Part shown: piece after piece, positions 11,015 to 19,409 of the stretch | Position numbering within the stretch: position 1 is the first letter of the stretch | Layout of the letters: every line of letters starts with the position of its first letter | From: JAOTZA01 sp965224065 | GTDB taxonomy: Bacteria > Acidobacteriota > Thermoanaerobaculia > Multivoradales > JAHEKO01 | Assembly (NCBI GenBank): GCA_965224065.1 | Contig: CBDCYF010000005.1 | Location: forward strand, 310,001-374,000 | Direction: 5' to 3' | DNA length: 64,000 nt | Notes under the pieces: generated by a model | Told to the model about the DNA's origin: nothing | What the model saw: only the letters and a program-made list of their open reading frames with translations | Database searches by the model: none | Made by a program: the position numbers and the translations under genes

Positions 11015-11664
11015 GCGATCCGCAGGAGATGGAGGCGGTGGTCGAGGCGATCCTGTTTGCCAGCGCGGAGCCGACGCCACGGCGCAAAATCTTGGAAATG
11101 TTCGGAGAACGGCGTCGAAAGGCCGCCGGCGAGGCCATCGACCGCGTGCTCGAACGATACCGGCCCGCGCCCGAGCGGGGGATTTTTGCCGAGGAGGTCG
11201 CCGGGGGCGTCCGGCTGGTGACCCGGCCGGAGTTCCACGGCTACCTGCGCAAGATATTCGAAGTCACCGGGCGGAATCGCCTGTCTATGGCGGCGCTCGA
11301 GACGCTGGCCATCGTCGCCTACCGCCAGCCGGTGAGCGGCCCGGAGATCCAGGAGCTGCGCACCGTGACCTCGAGCGGCGTGCTCAAGACACTGCTCGAG
11401 AAACGGCTGATTCGAATCGCCGGCCGCAAACAAGTCGTCGGCAAGCCATTTTTGTACGCAACCACCCGGGAGTTCTTGATGCACTTTGGTCTCAAGGATC
11501 TCAGCGAGCTGCCCCCGCTCGAGCAGTTCGAGGAGGTCTTTGGGCTGATGACCGAGGCCGAGGGCGAGGTCGCGACGCGGGGCGGTGGAGACGGGGAGGC
11601 GGGCGCCGATTCGACCGAAGAGCTCGGTGTGCCCGAGGAGGAAGACGCCGGAGAGAGCGAGTGA
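11011..11664 (+). CDS. scpB: Segregation and condensation protein B
   Basis: ScpB is the dimeric winged-helix partner of ScpA in the SMC condensin complex. The recognisable segments are VEAILFASAEPTP at the N-terminus, SMAALETLAIVAYRQPVSGPEI (the first half of the ScpB signature), VLKTLLEKRLIRIAGRK and PFLYATTREFLMHFGL. The tail after about residue 185 is acidic and low-complexity. The GTG start at 11011 overlaps scpA, and its stop overlaps rluB by GTGA, indicating coupled translation. Confidence 0.96.
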   Translation: MSDPQEMEAVVEAILFASAEPTPRRKILEMFGERRRKAAGEAIDRVLERYRPAPERGIFAEEVAGGVRLVTRPEFHGYLRKIFEVTGRNRLSMAALETLAIVAYRQPVSGPEIQELRTVTSSGVLKTLLEKRLIRIAGRKQVVGKPFLYATTREFLMHFGLKDLSELPPLEQFEEVFGLMTEAEGEVATRGGGDGEAGADSTEELGVPEEEDAGESE

Positions 11665-12428
11665 GCGAGGAGCGCTTGCAGAAGATCCTCGCCCGGGCCG
11701 GAGTCGCCTCACGGCGGGGCTCGGAAGAGTTGATTCGCGAGGGGCGCGTCACCGTCAACGGGCAATTGGCGGTCCTGGGTGGCAAGGCCGACCCCGCCGT
11801 CGACGCGATCAAGGTCGACGGCAAGCGGGTCCGGCCTTCGACCACCCGGCGGTATGTCCTGCTCAACAAGCCGCGGGGCTATCTGACCACCCGCTCCGAC
11901 CCGGCCGGCCGGCCAACGGTGTTCGACCTGGTGCCGGAAGGGCTGCATCGAACGCTTTTTCCCGTCGGTCGCCTCGATTTCGACACCGAGGGCCTTCTGC
12001 TGCTCACCGATGACGGCGACCTGGCCGAGCGCATCGCCCACCCACGTTTTGGCTGTGTCAAGACCTATGCCGTCAAGGTGCGCGGCGTGCCCGACCGGGC
12101 CGCTCTGGGCCGGCTGCGGGGGGGGATCGTTCTCGATGGCCGGAAAACCCGGCCCGCGCGGATCGAGGCCCTGGCGCCGCCCTCAGGAGGCCGCAGCACG
12201 AGCAAGAATTCCTGGTGGAAGGTGGAGATCCGCGAGGGGAGAACACGCCAGATCCGCGAGATGTTCTTTCGCATCGGTCATCCGGTGCAACGCCTCCGGC
12301 GCATCGCCATCGGCTCGCTGAGCGACTCGCATCTCAAACCGGGTGAATACCGGGAGCTGGAGCACCGGGAATTGAAACGGCTGCAGCGCCCGGCCGAGTC
12401 TCGTGATCGCGAACCTTCGAGGCGCTGA
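11661..12428 (+). CDS. rluB: 23S rRNA pseudouridine synthase of the RluB/RsuA family
   Basis: A pseudouridine synthase of about 255 residues, acting on large-subunit rRNA. An S4 RNA-binding domain (LQKILARAGVASRRGSEELI) is followed by the catalytic domain with LLNKPRGYLTT, the GRLDFDTEGLLLLT motif carrying the catalytic Asp, and EGRTRQIREMFFRIGHPV. The GTG start at 11661 overlaps the scpB stop and begins the S4 domain; the far longer open frame upstream is a shadow of scpB. RluB is favoured over RluE/F by the S4 domain and the scpAB-cmk neighbours, but the exact uridine target is inferred. Confidence 0.93.
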   Translation: MSEERLQKILARAGVASRRGSEELIREGRVTVNGQLAVLGGKADPAVDAIKVDGKRVRPSTTRRYVLLNKPRGYLTTRSDPAGRPTVFDLVPEGLHRTLFPVGRLDFDTEGLLLLTDDGDLAERIAHPRFGCVKTYAVKVRGVPDRAALGRLRGGIVLDGRKTRPARIEALAPPSGGRSTSKNSWWKVEIREGRTRQIREMFFRIGHPVQRLRRIAIGSLSDSHLKPGEYRELEHRELKRLQRPAESRDREPSRR

Positions 12429-13142
12429 ATGGTGGCGCGAGGACCGGAGGCGGAGGCCGCTCCGCTGATCGTGGCGATCGACGGGCCGTCGGGGGTGGGG
12501 AAGACGACCGTCGCCCGGCTGGTGGCCAAGAGCCTAGAGATCCCCTATCTGTCCACGGGGGCCATGTACCGCACCGTGGCGTTGCGCGTGGTCGAGACGG
12601 GCCTCGACCCGTCGGATCGAGACGCCGTCGAACAACTGGCCCGGGACATCGACCTGGACCTGCGTCTGGCCGACGATCAGGAGATCGAGGTTCTCCTCGA
12701 CGGCGAGCCCACCGACGAACGGATCGGCGGTCTGGAGATCGCCCAGACGACCTCTCAGATTTCCGCCTACCGCGGAGTTCGCTCGCGGATGGTCGTCTTG
12801 CAGCGGGAGTGGGCGGCGAAGCACGGAGCGGTCCTCGAAGGGCGTGACATCGGCACCAAGGTGTTCCCGGGGACCCCGCACAAGTTCTTCCTCGAGGCGC
12901 CGGTCTGGGTTCGGGTCGAGCGCCGCTGGCTCGAGCTACAGTCGCGGGGCCGTCGTGACCTGGACCGCGAGGAGGTCGAGCGAGAGGTTCGGGAGCGCGA
13001 CCGGCGAGACAGCACCCGCCCCGATTCGCCACTGCGCAGCGACGATTCCTATAGCGTGATCGACACCGGAGACCGCGAGCCGTGGCAGGTGGTCGAGCGA
13101 ATCGTCAGCGAAGTGCGATCGACCCGCGAGATCCTCGGCTAG
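12429..13142 (+). CDS. cmk: Cytidylate kinase
   Basis: Cytidylate kinase phosphorylates CMP/dCMP. The P-loop is AIDGPSGVGKTTVARLVAK, followed by YLSTGAMYR (nucleotide-binding) and VLEGRDIGTKVFP (the GRD-I-GT signature). The C-terminal RDRRDSTRPDSPL is the typical lid/substrate segment. The ATG directly abuts the rluB stop. At 237 residues it is normal. It ends the long + strand operon and converges on the dehydrogenase gene 38 bases later. Confidence 0.96.
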   Translation: MVARGPEAEAAPLIVAIDGPSGVGKTTVARLVAKSLEIPYLSTGAMYRTVALRVVETGLDPSDRDAVEQLARDIDLDLRLADDQEIEVLLDGEPTDERIGGLEIAQTTSQISAYRGVRSRMVVLQREWAAKHGAVLEGRDIGTKVFPGTPHKFFLEAPVWVRVERRWLELQSRGRRDLDREEVEREVRERDRRDSTRPDSPLRSDDSYSVIDTGDREPWQVVERIVSEVRSTREILG

Positions 13143-13180
13143 CCCGATCTTTTCACCGAGGCGCGTTCTTTTCGGCGGAG

Positions 13181-14284
13181 TTACATGGAGACGGGGCGGT
13201 TCTCGATAAACCTTCCCCAGTGCCTCGAGCCCAGCTTTTTGATCGTCTCGATGCGTTCTTCCGCCAGCCGGTCGGCGGCGACCGAGCTAGGGATGCCTTC
13301 GTCGGCCGAGATCTGAAAAACCCGCATCAGGTTCAAGTAGATCCCGCGGGTCATCCGTAGGGCCCGCTCGCGGTAGTAGCCGCCGCCGAGCTCATTGTAG
13401 ACATTGATCAGCCCGCCCGCGTTGATCACGAAGTCGGGCGCGTAGAGGATGCCGCGGTTGTGGAGCTCCTGGCCGTCCCGATCCAGATCCGCAAGCTGGT
13501 TGTTGGCGCCGCCGGCAACCACCGCGCAGCGCAAGTTGGGAATCGTCGACTCATTGAGCCCCGCACCGAGGGCGCACGGCGCCAGGATGTCGCATTCCAT
13601 CTCGAGCACGTCCTCGGTGGGAACGGCCTCTACACCCGCTTCTTCGACCGCCAGCGCCACACGCTCGGCATCGATGTCGGCGCCAAATACCTTGGCCCCT
13701 TCCTCCTGGAGGTACTTGGCCAGAAAGAAGCCGACGCTGCCGAGACCCTGGATGGCGACGCTGCGGCCGGCGAGGGCGCGGTCACCCCAGCGCTCCTTGG
13801 CCGCGGCCATCATTCCCTGGAGAACGCCAAACGCGGTCACCGTGGACGGATCGCCGCTTCCACCGTGTGCCGGGGAGACCCCAGTCACCCACTGGGTCTC
13901 GGTGAGGATCAGCTCCATGTCCTCCATATCGGTGCCGACGTCCTCGGCGGTGATGTAGAGCCCGCCGAGGGACTCGACATAGCGGCCAAAGGCGCGGAAA
14001 AGGGCCTCGGACTTGTCCTTTTTGGGGTCTCCGAGGATGACCGCCTTGCCGCCGCCCAGGTTGAGGCCCGCCGCGGCTGCCTTGTAGGTCATGCCGTGCG
14101 ACAGTCGGAGCACGTCGACCAAGGCCTCCTCCGAGCTCTCGAACGGCCACATCCTCAAGCCGCCCAGGCCCGGTCCCAGCACGGTCGAGTGAACCGCGAT
14201 GATCGCCCGCAGACCGATATCGGGGTTGGAGCACACGAGCACGCGCTCGTGGCCCATCGTCACTACTTCGTCAAAGAAGTCCAT
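13181..14284 (-). CDS. Leu/Glu/Phe/Val dehydrogenase
   Basis: An NAD-dependent amino-acid dehydrogenase that reversibly deaminates its substrate to the 2-oxo acid. GLGGLRMWPFESSEEAL and AGLNLGGGKAVILGDP carry the substrate and catalytic Lys motif. The Rossmann loop GLGSVGFFLAKYL follows, then APCALG and VVAGGANNQL. Near the C-terminus APDFVINAGGLINV is typical. The length of 367 residues matches leucine and phenylalanine dehydrogenases rather than the longer hexameric glutamate enzyme. The start ATG at 14284 begins MDFFDEVV; the open frame extends upstream without recognisable sequence. Exact substrate choice (leucine is most likely) is an inference. Confidence 0.9.
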   Translation of the reverse strand: MDFFDEVVTMGHERVLVCSNPDIGLRAIIAVHSTVLGPGLGGLRMWPFESSEEALVDVLRLSHGMTYKAAAAGLNLGGGKAVILGDPKKDKSEALFRAFGRYVESLGGLYITAEDVGTDMEDMELILTETQWVTGVSPAHGGSGDPSTVTAFGVLQGMMAAAKERWGDRALAGRSVAIQGLGSVGFFLAKYLQEEGAKVFGADIDAERVALAVEEAGVEAVPTEDVLEMECDILAPCALGAGLNESTIPNLRCAVVAGGANNQLADLDRDGQELHNRGILYAPDFVINAGGLINVYNELGGGYYRERALRMTRGIYLNLMRVFQISADEGIPSSVAADRLAEERIETIKKLGSRHWGRFIENRPVSM

Positions 14285-15014
14285 ACAGTCGACTCCCGAT
14301 GTTGTTTGGTCACGCCGCCGGCTCGTGCGCTCGGAGCGGGCTGGCGCCGGTCGAGTGGGTCGTGGAGAAAAGACCACCTGAACCGGGCCGTCGGGGGATG
14401 CGTAGTTTACTGGATGGCCGCCGGCGCCGGCAAACATCCGGCAAACCCTGGCGCCGACGTCGGCACCGCCAATGGACACGGCTGCTAGCCTGGTCTTCTC
14501 ACCAGCGTCCGAGTCAGAAGGGCGCAAATGCCAGAAGATACAAGGCTTGCGACCGAGGGCGACGCAGGCGTAGCCATAGCTACGTCGAGAAGCCCGACGG
14601 GAGCGCAACGCAGTGCCGGCAACTGCCGGCGCGCCGGTGATCAAGCTCGCCATGCAACAGGCGGTCGAGGTGGTGGACCATCTTGCCGGGCTCCCGGAAA
14701 TGAAGGCTGAATCTAGCTCCGCCGAAGACTTTATGCAAAGTGGACTTCCCCAAAAATGTGGCTAACGTTTCCGTTTTTGCCGCCCTGATTGCCTTGTGTA
14801 TACCGGAGGCGGTTTATGGGCTTGTTCCGAATGCCGCAAACGGCAAAAGAGGGCGGCGTCTCTTCTTCCCTGGTGGATCCTTTTCGGCATGCTCCTCGGT
14901 ACCGTGATTGGGGTACTTCTGCGCTCATGCTAGGCTTTTGCGGTACTGTGACGGTACTGCACAGATTCTTCCTCAGTAGACCTTCCAGATAAGTCCTTTC
15001 TTTTCAACAACTTT
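14285..15014. other. Gene-free region between dehydrogenase and tRNA
   Basis: 730 bases without a supported gene. From 14521 to about 14640 is an imperfect palindromic stretch centred on the hairpin CGTAGC-CATA-GCTACG, flanked by GC-rich arms, resembling dispersed intergenic repeats. From 14700 to 15010 the base composition shifts towards AT. A short frame (ATG 14816, preceded by GGAGG) encodes 58 unrecognised residues, and I do not call it. Promoters for the - strand dehydrogenase and the tRNA must lie here but were not resolved. Confidence 0.6.
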
Positions 15015-15090
15015 GCGGGCATAACTCAGTTGGTAGAGTGCAAGCTTCCCAAGCTTGATGTCGCGGGTTCGAGTCCCGTTGCCCGCTCCA
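15015..15090 (+). tRNA. tRNA-Gly (anticodon CCC)
   Basis: A complete cloverleaf: acceptor GCGGGCA pairs with TGCCCGC, D-arm ACTC/GAGT with AGTTGGTA loop, anticodon stem CAAGC/GCTTG enclosing TTCCCAA (anticodon CCC), variable ATGTC, and T-arm GCGGG-TTCGAGT-CCCGT. The discriminator base is T, and the 3' CCA is encoded (15088-15090). It is a single isolated tRNA gene. Confidence 0.96.
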
Positions 15091-15137
15091 GCCTCAGCCC
15101 CACTTCGACTTGAACGGCTTCTTCTTCGGCCCTGGAA

Positions 15138-15938
15138 GTGACTCCCGGTAGCGAGTCGCAGGGCGCGAGGTACCGTGCTTTCTGGGCCGGCGTGGGGACG
15201 TCCTTCCCGGACCTCGGCCGAGCTGCTTCGACGCGTTACTACCGGGACAACGAGCGTCGCTTATTTGAGGATTATCTGGCGCCCCTCGAGGGCGTCCGGC
15301 TCTTCAAGACCGACCTCTGGGACGAAGCGCGCAACACCCGGATTCTGCAGTGGGCGAGCGGGAAGGGCGCCAGGGTCTTCGGTCTCGACCTCTCCCCGGG
15401 AACGGCGGCCCTGGCGCGGAGCGAATTCACGCGCCAAGCCTTGACGCTGCGGGGCACGATCTCGGACGTGCGCGCGATTCCCTTTCGCGACCGGAGCTTT
15501 GACGCGGTCTATTCGATGGGGACGGTGGAGCACTTCGACGAGACCGAGACGGCGTTAGCCGAGATCTTCCGGGTGCTGCGGCGCGGCGGGCGGGCGATCA
15601 TCGGTGTGCCAAACCGTTACGATCCGTTTTTTCGTCCCCTGATGGTGGCCTTGCTCTACCGTCTGGGGCTGTACGGCTACGGGTTCGAAAAGTCCTACTC
15701 CCGGAGTGGCTTTCGGCGGCTCTTGAAGAAGGCCGGCTTCCAAGTCGAGGACGAGACCGGGATCCTCTTGATCCCCGGCTGGCTGCGGATGCTGGATCTT
15801 CTCTTCCATACCCAGTGGCCACCGCTGGCGCGGCTCACCGGTCTGGCGGTACGGCCCTTTGCCTGGGCCTACGACCGTTTTCCACGGCTTCGGCGGCACG
15901 GGTACCTGCTAGCGGCCGTCGTTACCAAACCCGAGTAG
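15138..15938 (+). CDS. Class I SAM-dependent methyltransferase (Methyltransf_11-like)
   Basis: A 266-residue Rossmann-fold methyltransferase. Motif II is VFGLDLSPGTAALA, and DVRAIPFRDRSFDAVYSMGTVEHFDE carries motifs III-IV; EIFRVLRRGGRAIIGVPN is post-motif. The usual glycine-rich motif I (DxGxGxG) is replaced by LFKTDLWDEARNTRIL, so SAM binding must differ from the classic pattern. The C-terminal half has hydrophobic, aromatic-rich segments that could associate with membranes or lipids. The GTG start at 15138 lies 48 nt after the tRNA. The substrate is unknown. Confidence 0.82.
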   Translation: MTPGSESQGARYRAFWAGVGTSFPDLGRAASTRYYRDNERRLFEDYLAPLEGVRLFKTDLWDEARNTRILQWASGKGARVFGLDLSPGTAALARSEFTRQALTLRGTISDVRAIPFRDRSFDAVYSMGTVEHFDETETALAEIFRVLRRGGRAIIGVPNRYDPFFRPLMVALLYRLGLYGYGFEKSYSRSGFRRLLKKAGFQVEDETGILLIPGWLRMLDLLFHTQWPPLARLTGLAVRPFAWAYDRFPRLRRHGYLLAAVVTKPE

Positions 15939-15965
15939 GGACGGGGCTTCCCGCCCGCGCCGCAG

Positions 15966-15993
15966 ACGGCCGCCAGGGGCGGCGGCCGCTTCA
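15966..15993 (+). repeat. REP-like palindromic element, copy A
   Basis: A 28-nt element with stem GGCCGCC/GGCGGCC, ending CGCTTCA. Two related copies lie at 56568-56595 and 56700-56727. In those the stem reads GGCCGGC/GCCGGCC, a paired change that preserves the hairpin. Confidence 0.55.
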
Positions 15994-16020
15994 GGTCGTT
16001 GGTCGCTCTGCCATTCTTGT

Positions 16021-16044
16021 AGGGGCGGGGCTTGTCCCCGCCCG
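16021..16044. repeat. GC-rich palindromic hairpin in intergenic spacer
   Basis: GGGCGGGG-CTTGT-CCCCGCCC makes an 8-bp stem with a 5-nt loop, between the convergent methyltransferase and speD genes. No T-run follows it, so termination is uncertain; it may be a dispersed repeat. A related half-site occurs at about 15940-15955. Confidence 0.4.
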
Positions 16045-16070
16045 CAACCAGGGGCGGCGCGGGGCCGGCG

Positions 16071-16460
16071 TCAGCTCGCCGCGGCGGCGCCGGCCGGCAC
16101 CGGGTCTTCCAGATGCAACTCGTGCCAGGTCTCGGTCCCGGGCGCGAAACAGAGCGAGGTCAAGTCCTCGACCAGCCGGGTGGCGCGGGACGCGTTCGAA
16201 CTCGAGTAGTCACAGACATGGAGATCGATCGTCGCGAACCCCTCGCGTCCCCAATAGTGGAGAACCAGGTGCGACTCTGCCAGCACCCAGACGCCGGTGA
16301 GTCCCTGGTTGTCGAAAGCCACCAGGCTTTGTTCCACGACTTCGAGCCCCGCGTCACGAACCCGCTCCGCAAAGCGATCGAGCAACCGGGATCCGTCTTT
16401 GGCAGTCTCGACCAGATCGGCCGAGATCTGACCGTTGCCGATAAAGTGGTGTGACGCCAC
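16071..16460 (-). CDS. speD: S-adenosylmethionine decarboxylase proenzyme (SpeD family)
   Basis: AdoMet decarboxylase supplies the aminopropyl donor for polyamine synthesis and self-cleaves to make a pyruvoyl cofactor. The cleavage motif LAESH places the precursor serine at residue 63 (cut between Glu62 and Ser63). His68 and Cys83 (DLHVCDYS) match the catalytic positions of class 1b enzymes such as the Thermotoga protein. The length of 129 residues is typical of this short bacterial type. No spermidine synthase gene is adjacent. It is the last gene of a - strand run beginning with the exosortase. Recently recognised speD-like homologues with ornithine or arginine decarboxylase activity are an alternative. 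Confidence 0.88.
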   Translation of the reverse strand: MASHHFIGNGQISADLVETAKDGSRLLDRFAERVRDAGLEVVEQSLVAFDNQGLTGVWVLAESHLVLHYWGREGFATIDLHVCDYSSSNASRATRLVEDLTSLCFAPGTETWHELHLEDPVPAGAAAAS

Positions 16461-16523
16461 CTTCTACTCCGCCCAGGCGTGACGCCGTGACCGTATCAAC
16501 CGGGCGCCGGATCCGTCCAGGCT

Positions 16524-18515
16524 CTACTCCTCCCAGACCCACCCGCTGAGGGCCACGGTCAGCTCCCGAAGATCGCCGTTCCCCAGCACGCTATCCGCGA
16601 CCGTCGCGGGCTCCATGGAGCGCAGGACCACGCGGTGGGGGCCGGGGTCGAGCGTGAGAGGAGAGAGAGCGTAGAGCGCAGGCTCGGTCGTCACTCTCAG
16701 CTCGGTCGTGTGTGCGCCATCGATCTCGACCTCCAAAGTCCGAGGCCCGGGGAAGGCGTGAAGCCGCAGCCGGAGCGCCGCGTGGACCGTCCGCACGCCC
16801 TGATTCACCAGGGTCAGCTCGCCCTGGCGCTCCATCCAGCGATAGGTCGCCTCACCGTCGTACTCACGCCAGTGGAAACCGCGTTGGAGCTCGATCCGAA
16901 GGTGCGTCTCCGCGCCGGTTTGCGTCGGCTCGTCGATTCGATACAAAAGGGCGTCGGAGAACTCTCTTTCTGCCCGGGTCCCGGCTGGCGCGGATCGCCC
17001 GGCCAGCCAGCCCCCCAGCGGGCTGGCTCGCCGGACCAGCAGATGGGTGAATCCCCGGGCCGCCGCCTGGGGTCCAAAATCGGGGTCGCCGCAGTCGGCG
17101 AGACCGGGGGCCAGGCGCATCTCGTAGCGAGTCCTCGAATACGCTGGATACTCGGCGCGATTCTCGCGCGAGACGCAATCCACCACCCGCACCGGTTCCC
17201 GTGCCTCCTCCTCGAGCCAGCGGTGAGCGGTCGTCGGCAGCACATCCCGCCAGCGGAACGGCGGAAAGGGGGCCAGCTCGATCGCTCCCAGCGTCACGAG
17301 GACGACCGCCGCCAGGCGCCCCGCCCAGGAGCGCCTCGTGAGCCAGGCCGCGCCCAGGCCCGCGAGCACCGCGACGGCGAGAAAGACCCCCACTCCAAAG
17401 CGCGCGTAGGCCCGGAACATCGGTAGGAGCGTATAAAGCCAGCCCGACGGACGCAGCGAGCCGAGAAAACCCGTTGGTGCCAGCGAGCACACAAAGGCCA
17501 CTGCGGCAACCGCGGTCATCGCCGGGACGGCATCGAGCCGGCGATCGCGGCTCCCACGGCTCTTTGCGAGACCCCTGATCCAGGCGGCGACGGCAACCGC
17601 CGCCAGCGCGAAGGTCCCCCACCCGAGAGTCAATTGTTGCTCCAGGATCTCGGTCAGGCCGTGCCGCTCCCAGACCGCTTGCGCCCATCGACCGCCAAAC
17701 GGATGCTCGACGGGCGGTGTCCAGTAGCTCCACCAGCGCGCGCCGTACACCATCAGCTCGTCCCGGTCGAAACCAAAAGACGTGGGGTGATCGAGGACCG
17801 GGCGGGCGAAAGTCACCACATACGCCAATCCGGCTCCCACCAGCGCCGCAAGCGCGGCGGTCGTGATGCCGAGGTTGCGGTGGACCGCGGCCGTCCCACG
17901 CTCGCGGTGCCAGAGGCAGAACCCCGCAAGGGCGGGGAAGGTCAGGATCGCCGCGACCAGACCGTAGTAGAAGTTCGACAGCGTGACCAGACTGGTGGCG
18001 GCGGCCAGCAGGGCCAGCCGGCGGCCATTTGCCCGCCCGAGACACAGCCACAACGACAGCAGATAGAGCGGTAGCCACTGCGTCTGTGCTCCGTGCGGGT
18101 GATAGGCCGACTGCGCCACGTGGTATGGCGCAAAGCCGTACGCCAATCCGGCCATCCAGGCGACCGCACGCGACCGGGAGAGGCAAAAGGCCAGGAGATA
18201 GGCGAACAGAGTGGCGAGGGGAAACGACAGCAGCACGAGCAGGTTGTAGGCCACGACTCCATCGCCGGTCAGCGCGGCGAGCGCAGCGCCGAGGTAGTCG
18301 GTCGCCGGCTGGGTGAACACCCCGAGACCTCGTGGGTTCTCGAGTTGATGAATGACGATAAAAGGGTCAGCGTGCCGGCCGACGATCTCCGAGCCAAAGA
18401 GGCGGGTCCCCGGCCGCAGCAGCACCGGATGCGCCATCCACAAGGTGAGGAGGATGGCGACCGCAATCACCCCTCCCGCGGCCGGCCCCCTCTCTGCGCC
18501 CGGGGGCGAAGTCAC
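16524..18515 (-). CDS. Multi-pass membrane protein, GT-C glycosyltransferase/YfhO-like
   Basis: A 663-residue protein with roughly eleven hydrophobic segments in residues 1-430 (for example VIAVAILLTLWMAH and YNLLVLLSFPLATLFAYLL), followed by a ~200-residue soluble C-terminal domain. An early acidic segment in the first extracytoplasmic loop (IVGRHADPF) and the topology resemble lipid-linked-sugar-dependent GT-C glycosyltransferases or YfhO-type proteins, but I see no decisive motif. It lies 61 nt after the DsbA-like gene on the same strand, so a role in modifying exported proteins is possible, by context only. Confidence 0.75.
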   Translation of the reverse strand: MTSPPGAERGPAAGGVIAVAILLTLWMAHPVLLRPGTRLFGSEIVGRHADPFIVIHQLENPRGLGVFTQPATDYLGAALAALTGDGVVAYNLLVLLSFPLATLFAYLLAFCLSRSRAVAWMAGLAYGFAPYHVAQSAYHPHGAQTQWLPLYLLSLWLCLGRANGRRLALLAAATSLVTLSNFYYGLVAAILTFPALAGFCLWHRERGTAAVHRNLGITTAALAALVGAGLAYVVTFARPVLDHPTSFGFDRDELMVYGARWWSYWTPPVEHPFGGRWAQAVWERHGLTEILEQQLTLGWGTFALAAVAVAAWIRGLAKSRGSRDRRLDAVPAMTAVAAVAFVCSLAPTGFLGSLRPSGWLYTLLPMFRAYARFGVGVFLAVAVLAGLGAAWLTRRSWAGRLAAVVLVTLGAIELAPFPPFRWRDVLPTTAHRWLEEEAREPVRVVDCVSRENRAEYPAYSRTRYEMRLAPGLADCGDPDFGPQAAARGFTHLLVRRASPLGGWLAGRSAPAGTRAEREFSDALLYRIDEPTQTGAETHLRIELQRGFHWREYDGEATYRWMERQGELTLVNQGVRTVHAALRLRLHAFPGPRTLEVEIDGAHTTELRVTTEPALYALSPLTLDPGPHRVVLRSMEPATVADSVLGNGDLRELTVALSGWVWEE

Positions 18516-18576
18516 GGCCTTGTTTCTCGCCCCACGGCGCCTACAACGCGGCCGTTTGGACTTCTACCACGGTTGC

Positions 18577-19404
18577 CTAAAGGCCCTGTGCCTCTTCGGG
18601 GATCGGTAGGTTGAGTCGCGTCAGCTCGGCGTTGATGGCCTTGGCGAACCCCGAAAACGGCTGCGCGCCACGCAGGAACCGGCCGTTGATAAAGAAGCCG
18701 GGCGTACCCGTCAGCCCCAGCGAGCGGGCTTCGGCGGTGTCATCGTCGACGATCTTCTTGTTGCTCAGATCCTTGAAGTCGGCCTCGAAGCGTTGAATGT
18801 CGAGGCTCAACTCTTTGGCATGTTCTAGCAAAGCGTTGTATTTGAAGTTCCTTTGATTGGCAAAGAGCCTGTCGTGAAAGTCCCAGAATTTGCCCTGTTT
18901 GGCGGCCGCCACCGACGCCAGATGCGCCGCCGGGGCGTCCGGGTGAAGCGACGCCAGGGGCATGTGCTTCCAGACAAAGCGCACGTTGTCGCCATAGACT
19001 TCCTCAACCCGCTTGAGAGTCGAACCGACCCTCGCGCAGAACGGTCACTGAAAGTCCGAGAACTCGGCGATCGTGATCGGTGCCCTGGCCGGGCCTTTTG
19101 TGGGAGCGCCGGCCAGCTTGATCTGGTGAACACGCTCGGGGTCGGGGCGCCGCTGCGCCGGTCTCGCCGGTGGTGTCGGCGTGGCTTGGGCGGGGGCCTG
19201 GACCTGAGTTCTGCCGGTCTGAGCGACCTTGTCCTCGATCTCGTCGATCTCGCTTTTGATGCTGTCGATGGCGCGCAGGTTGGAGAACGAGATCATCAAC
19301 AACGCCACTACGCCGGCGAGGGTGGCGAGACCCAAGGCGTCGACGCCCGACTTGGGAGGTGGAACGTGGTTTTGGTTGGGATTCTGGGGTCGGCTTCTCG
19401 ACAC
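18577..19404 (-). CDS. Membrane-anchored DsbA-like thiol:disulfide oxidoreductase, probable selenoprotein (in-frame UGA at codon 120)
   Basis: A thioredoxin-fold oxidoreductase of 275 residues read through one TGA (complement 19045-19047). The N-terminus has a membrane anchor (LATLAGVVALLMISF) and a short coiled coil, then IAEFSDFQ-U-PFCARVGSTLK, where homologues have Cys-Pro-Phe-Cys. The frame continues without break into DsbA helical sequence (LASVAAAKQGKFWDFHDRLF) and the cis-Pro loop GLTGTPGFFING. A perfect 8-bp hairpin directly after the UGA fits a bacterial SECIS. The GTG start has GAGGAG 8 nt upstream and follows the vWA gene by 5 nt. An ordinary nonsense mutation or sequence error is the alternative. 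Confidence 0.82.
19015..19033 (-). promoter_or_regulatory. Candidate bacterial SECIS element
   Basis: Starting 12 nt after the in-frame UGA, GAGGGTCG pairs with CGACTCTC (8 bp, one G-U) around a GTT loop. The first loop base, a G, is 20 nt from the UGA. Known bacterial SECIS hairpins place a loop guanine about 16-37 nt downstream for SelB binding, so geometry and loop base agree. Confidence 0.7.
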
Positions 19405-19409
19405 GGCGG

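Noticed and set aside
14285..14653. N-terminal extension of the amino-acid dehydrogenase
   Set aside because: The family starts near MDFFDEVV; the 123 extra codons are compositionally unlike the protein and have no homology features.
14816..14992. Small 58-residue ORF with GGAGG upstream
   Set aside because: No recognisable motif, signal or membrane segment beyond a short hydrophobic patch; a chance GGAGG is plausible, so it was not called.
18577..19404. Two separate genes or a pseudogene split by a stop codon
   Set aside because: Both parts are in the same frame, the break is exactly at the active-site Cys codon as UGA, there is a SECIS-like hairpin, and no other damage is seen.
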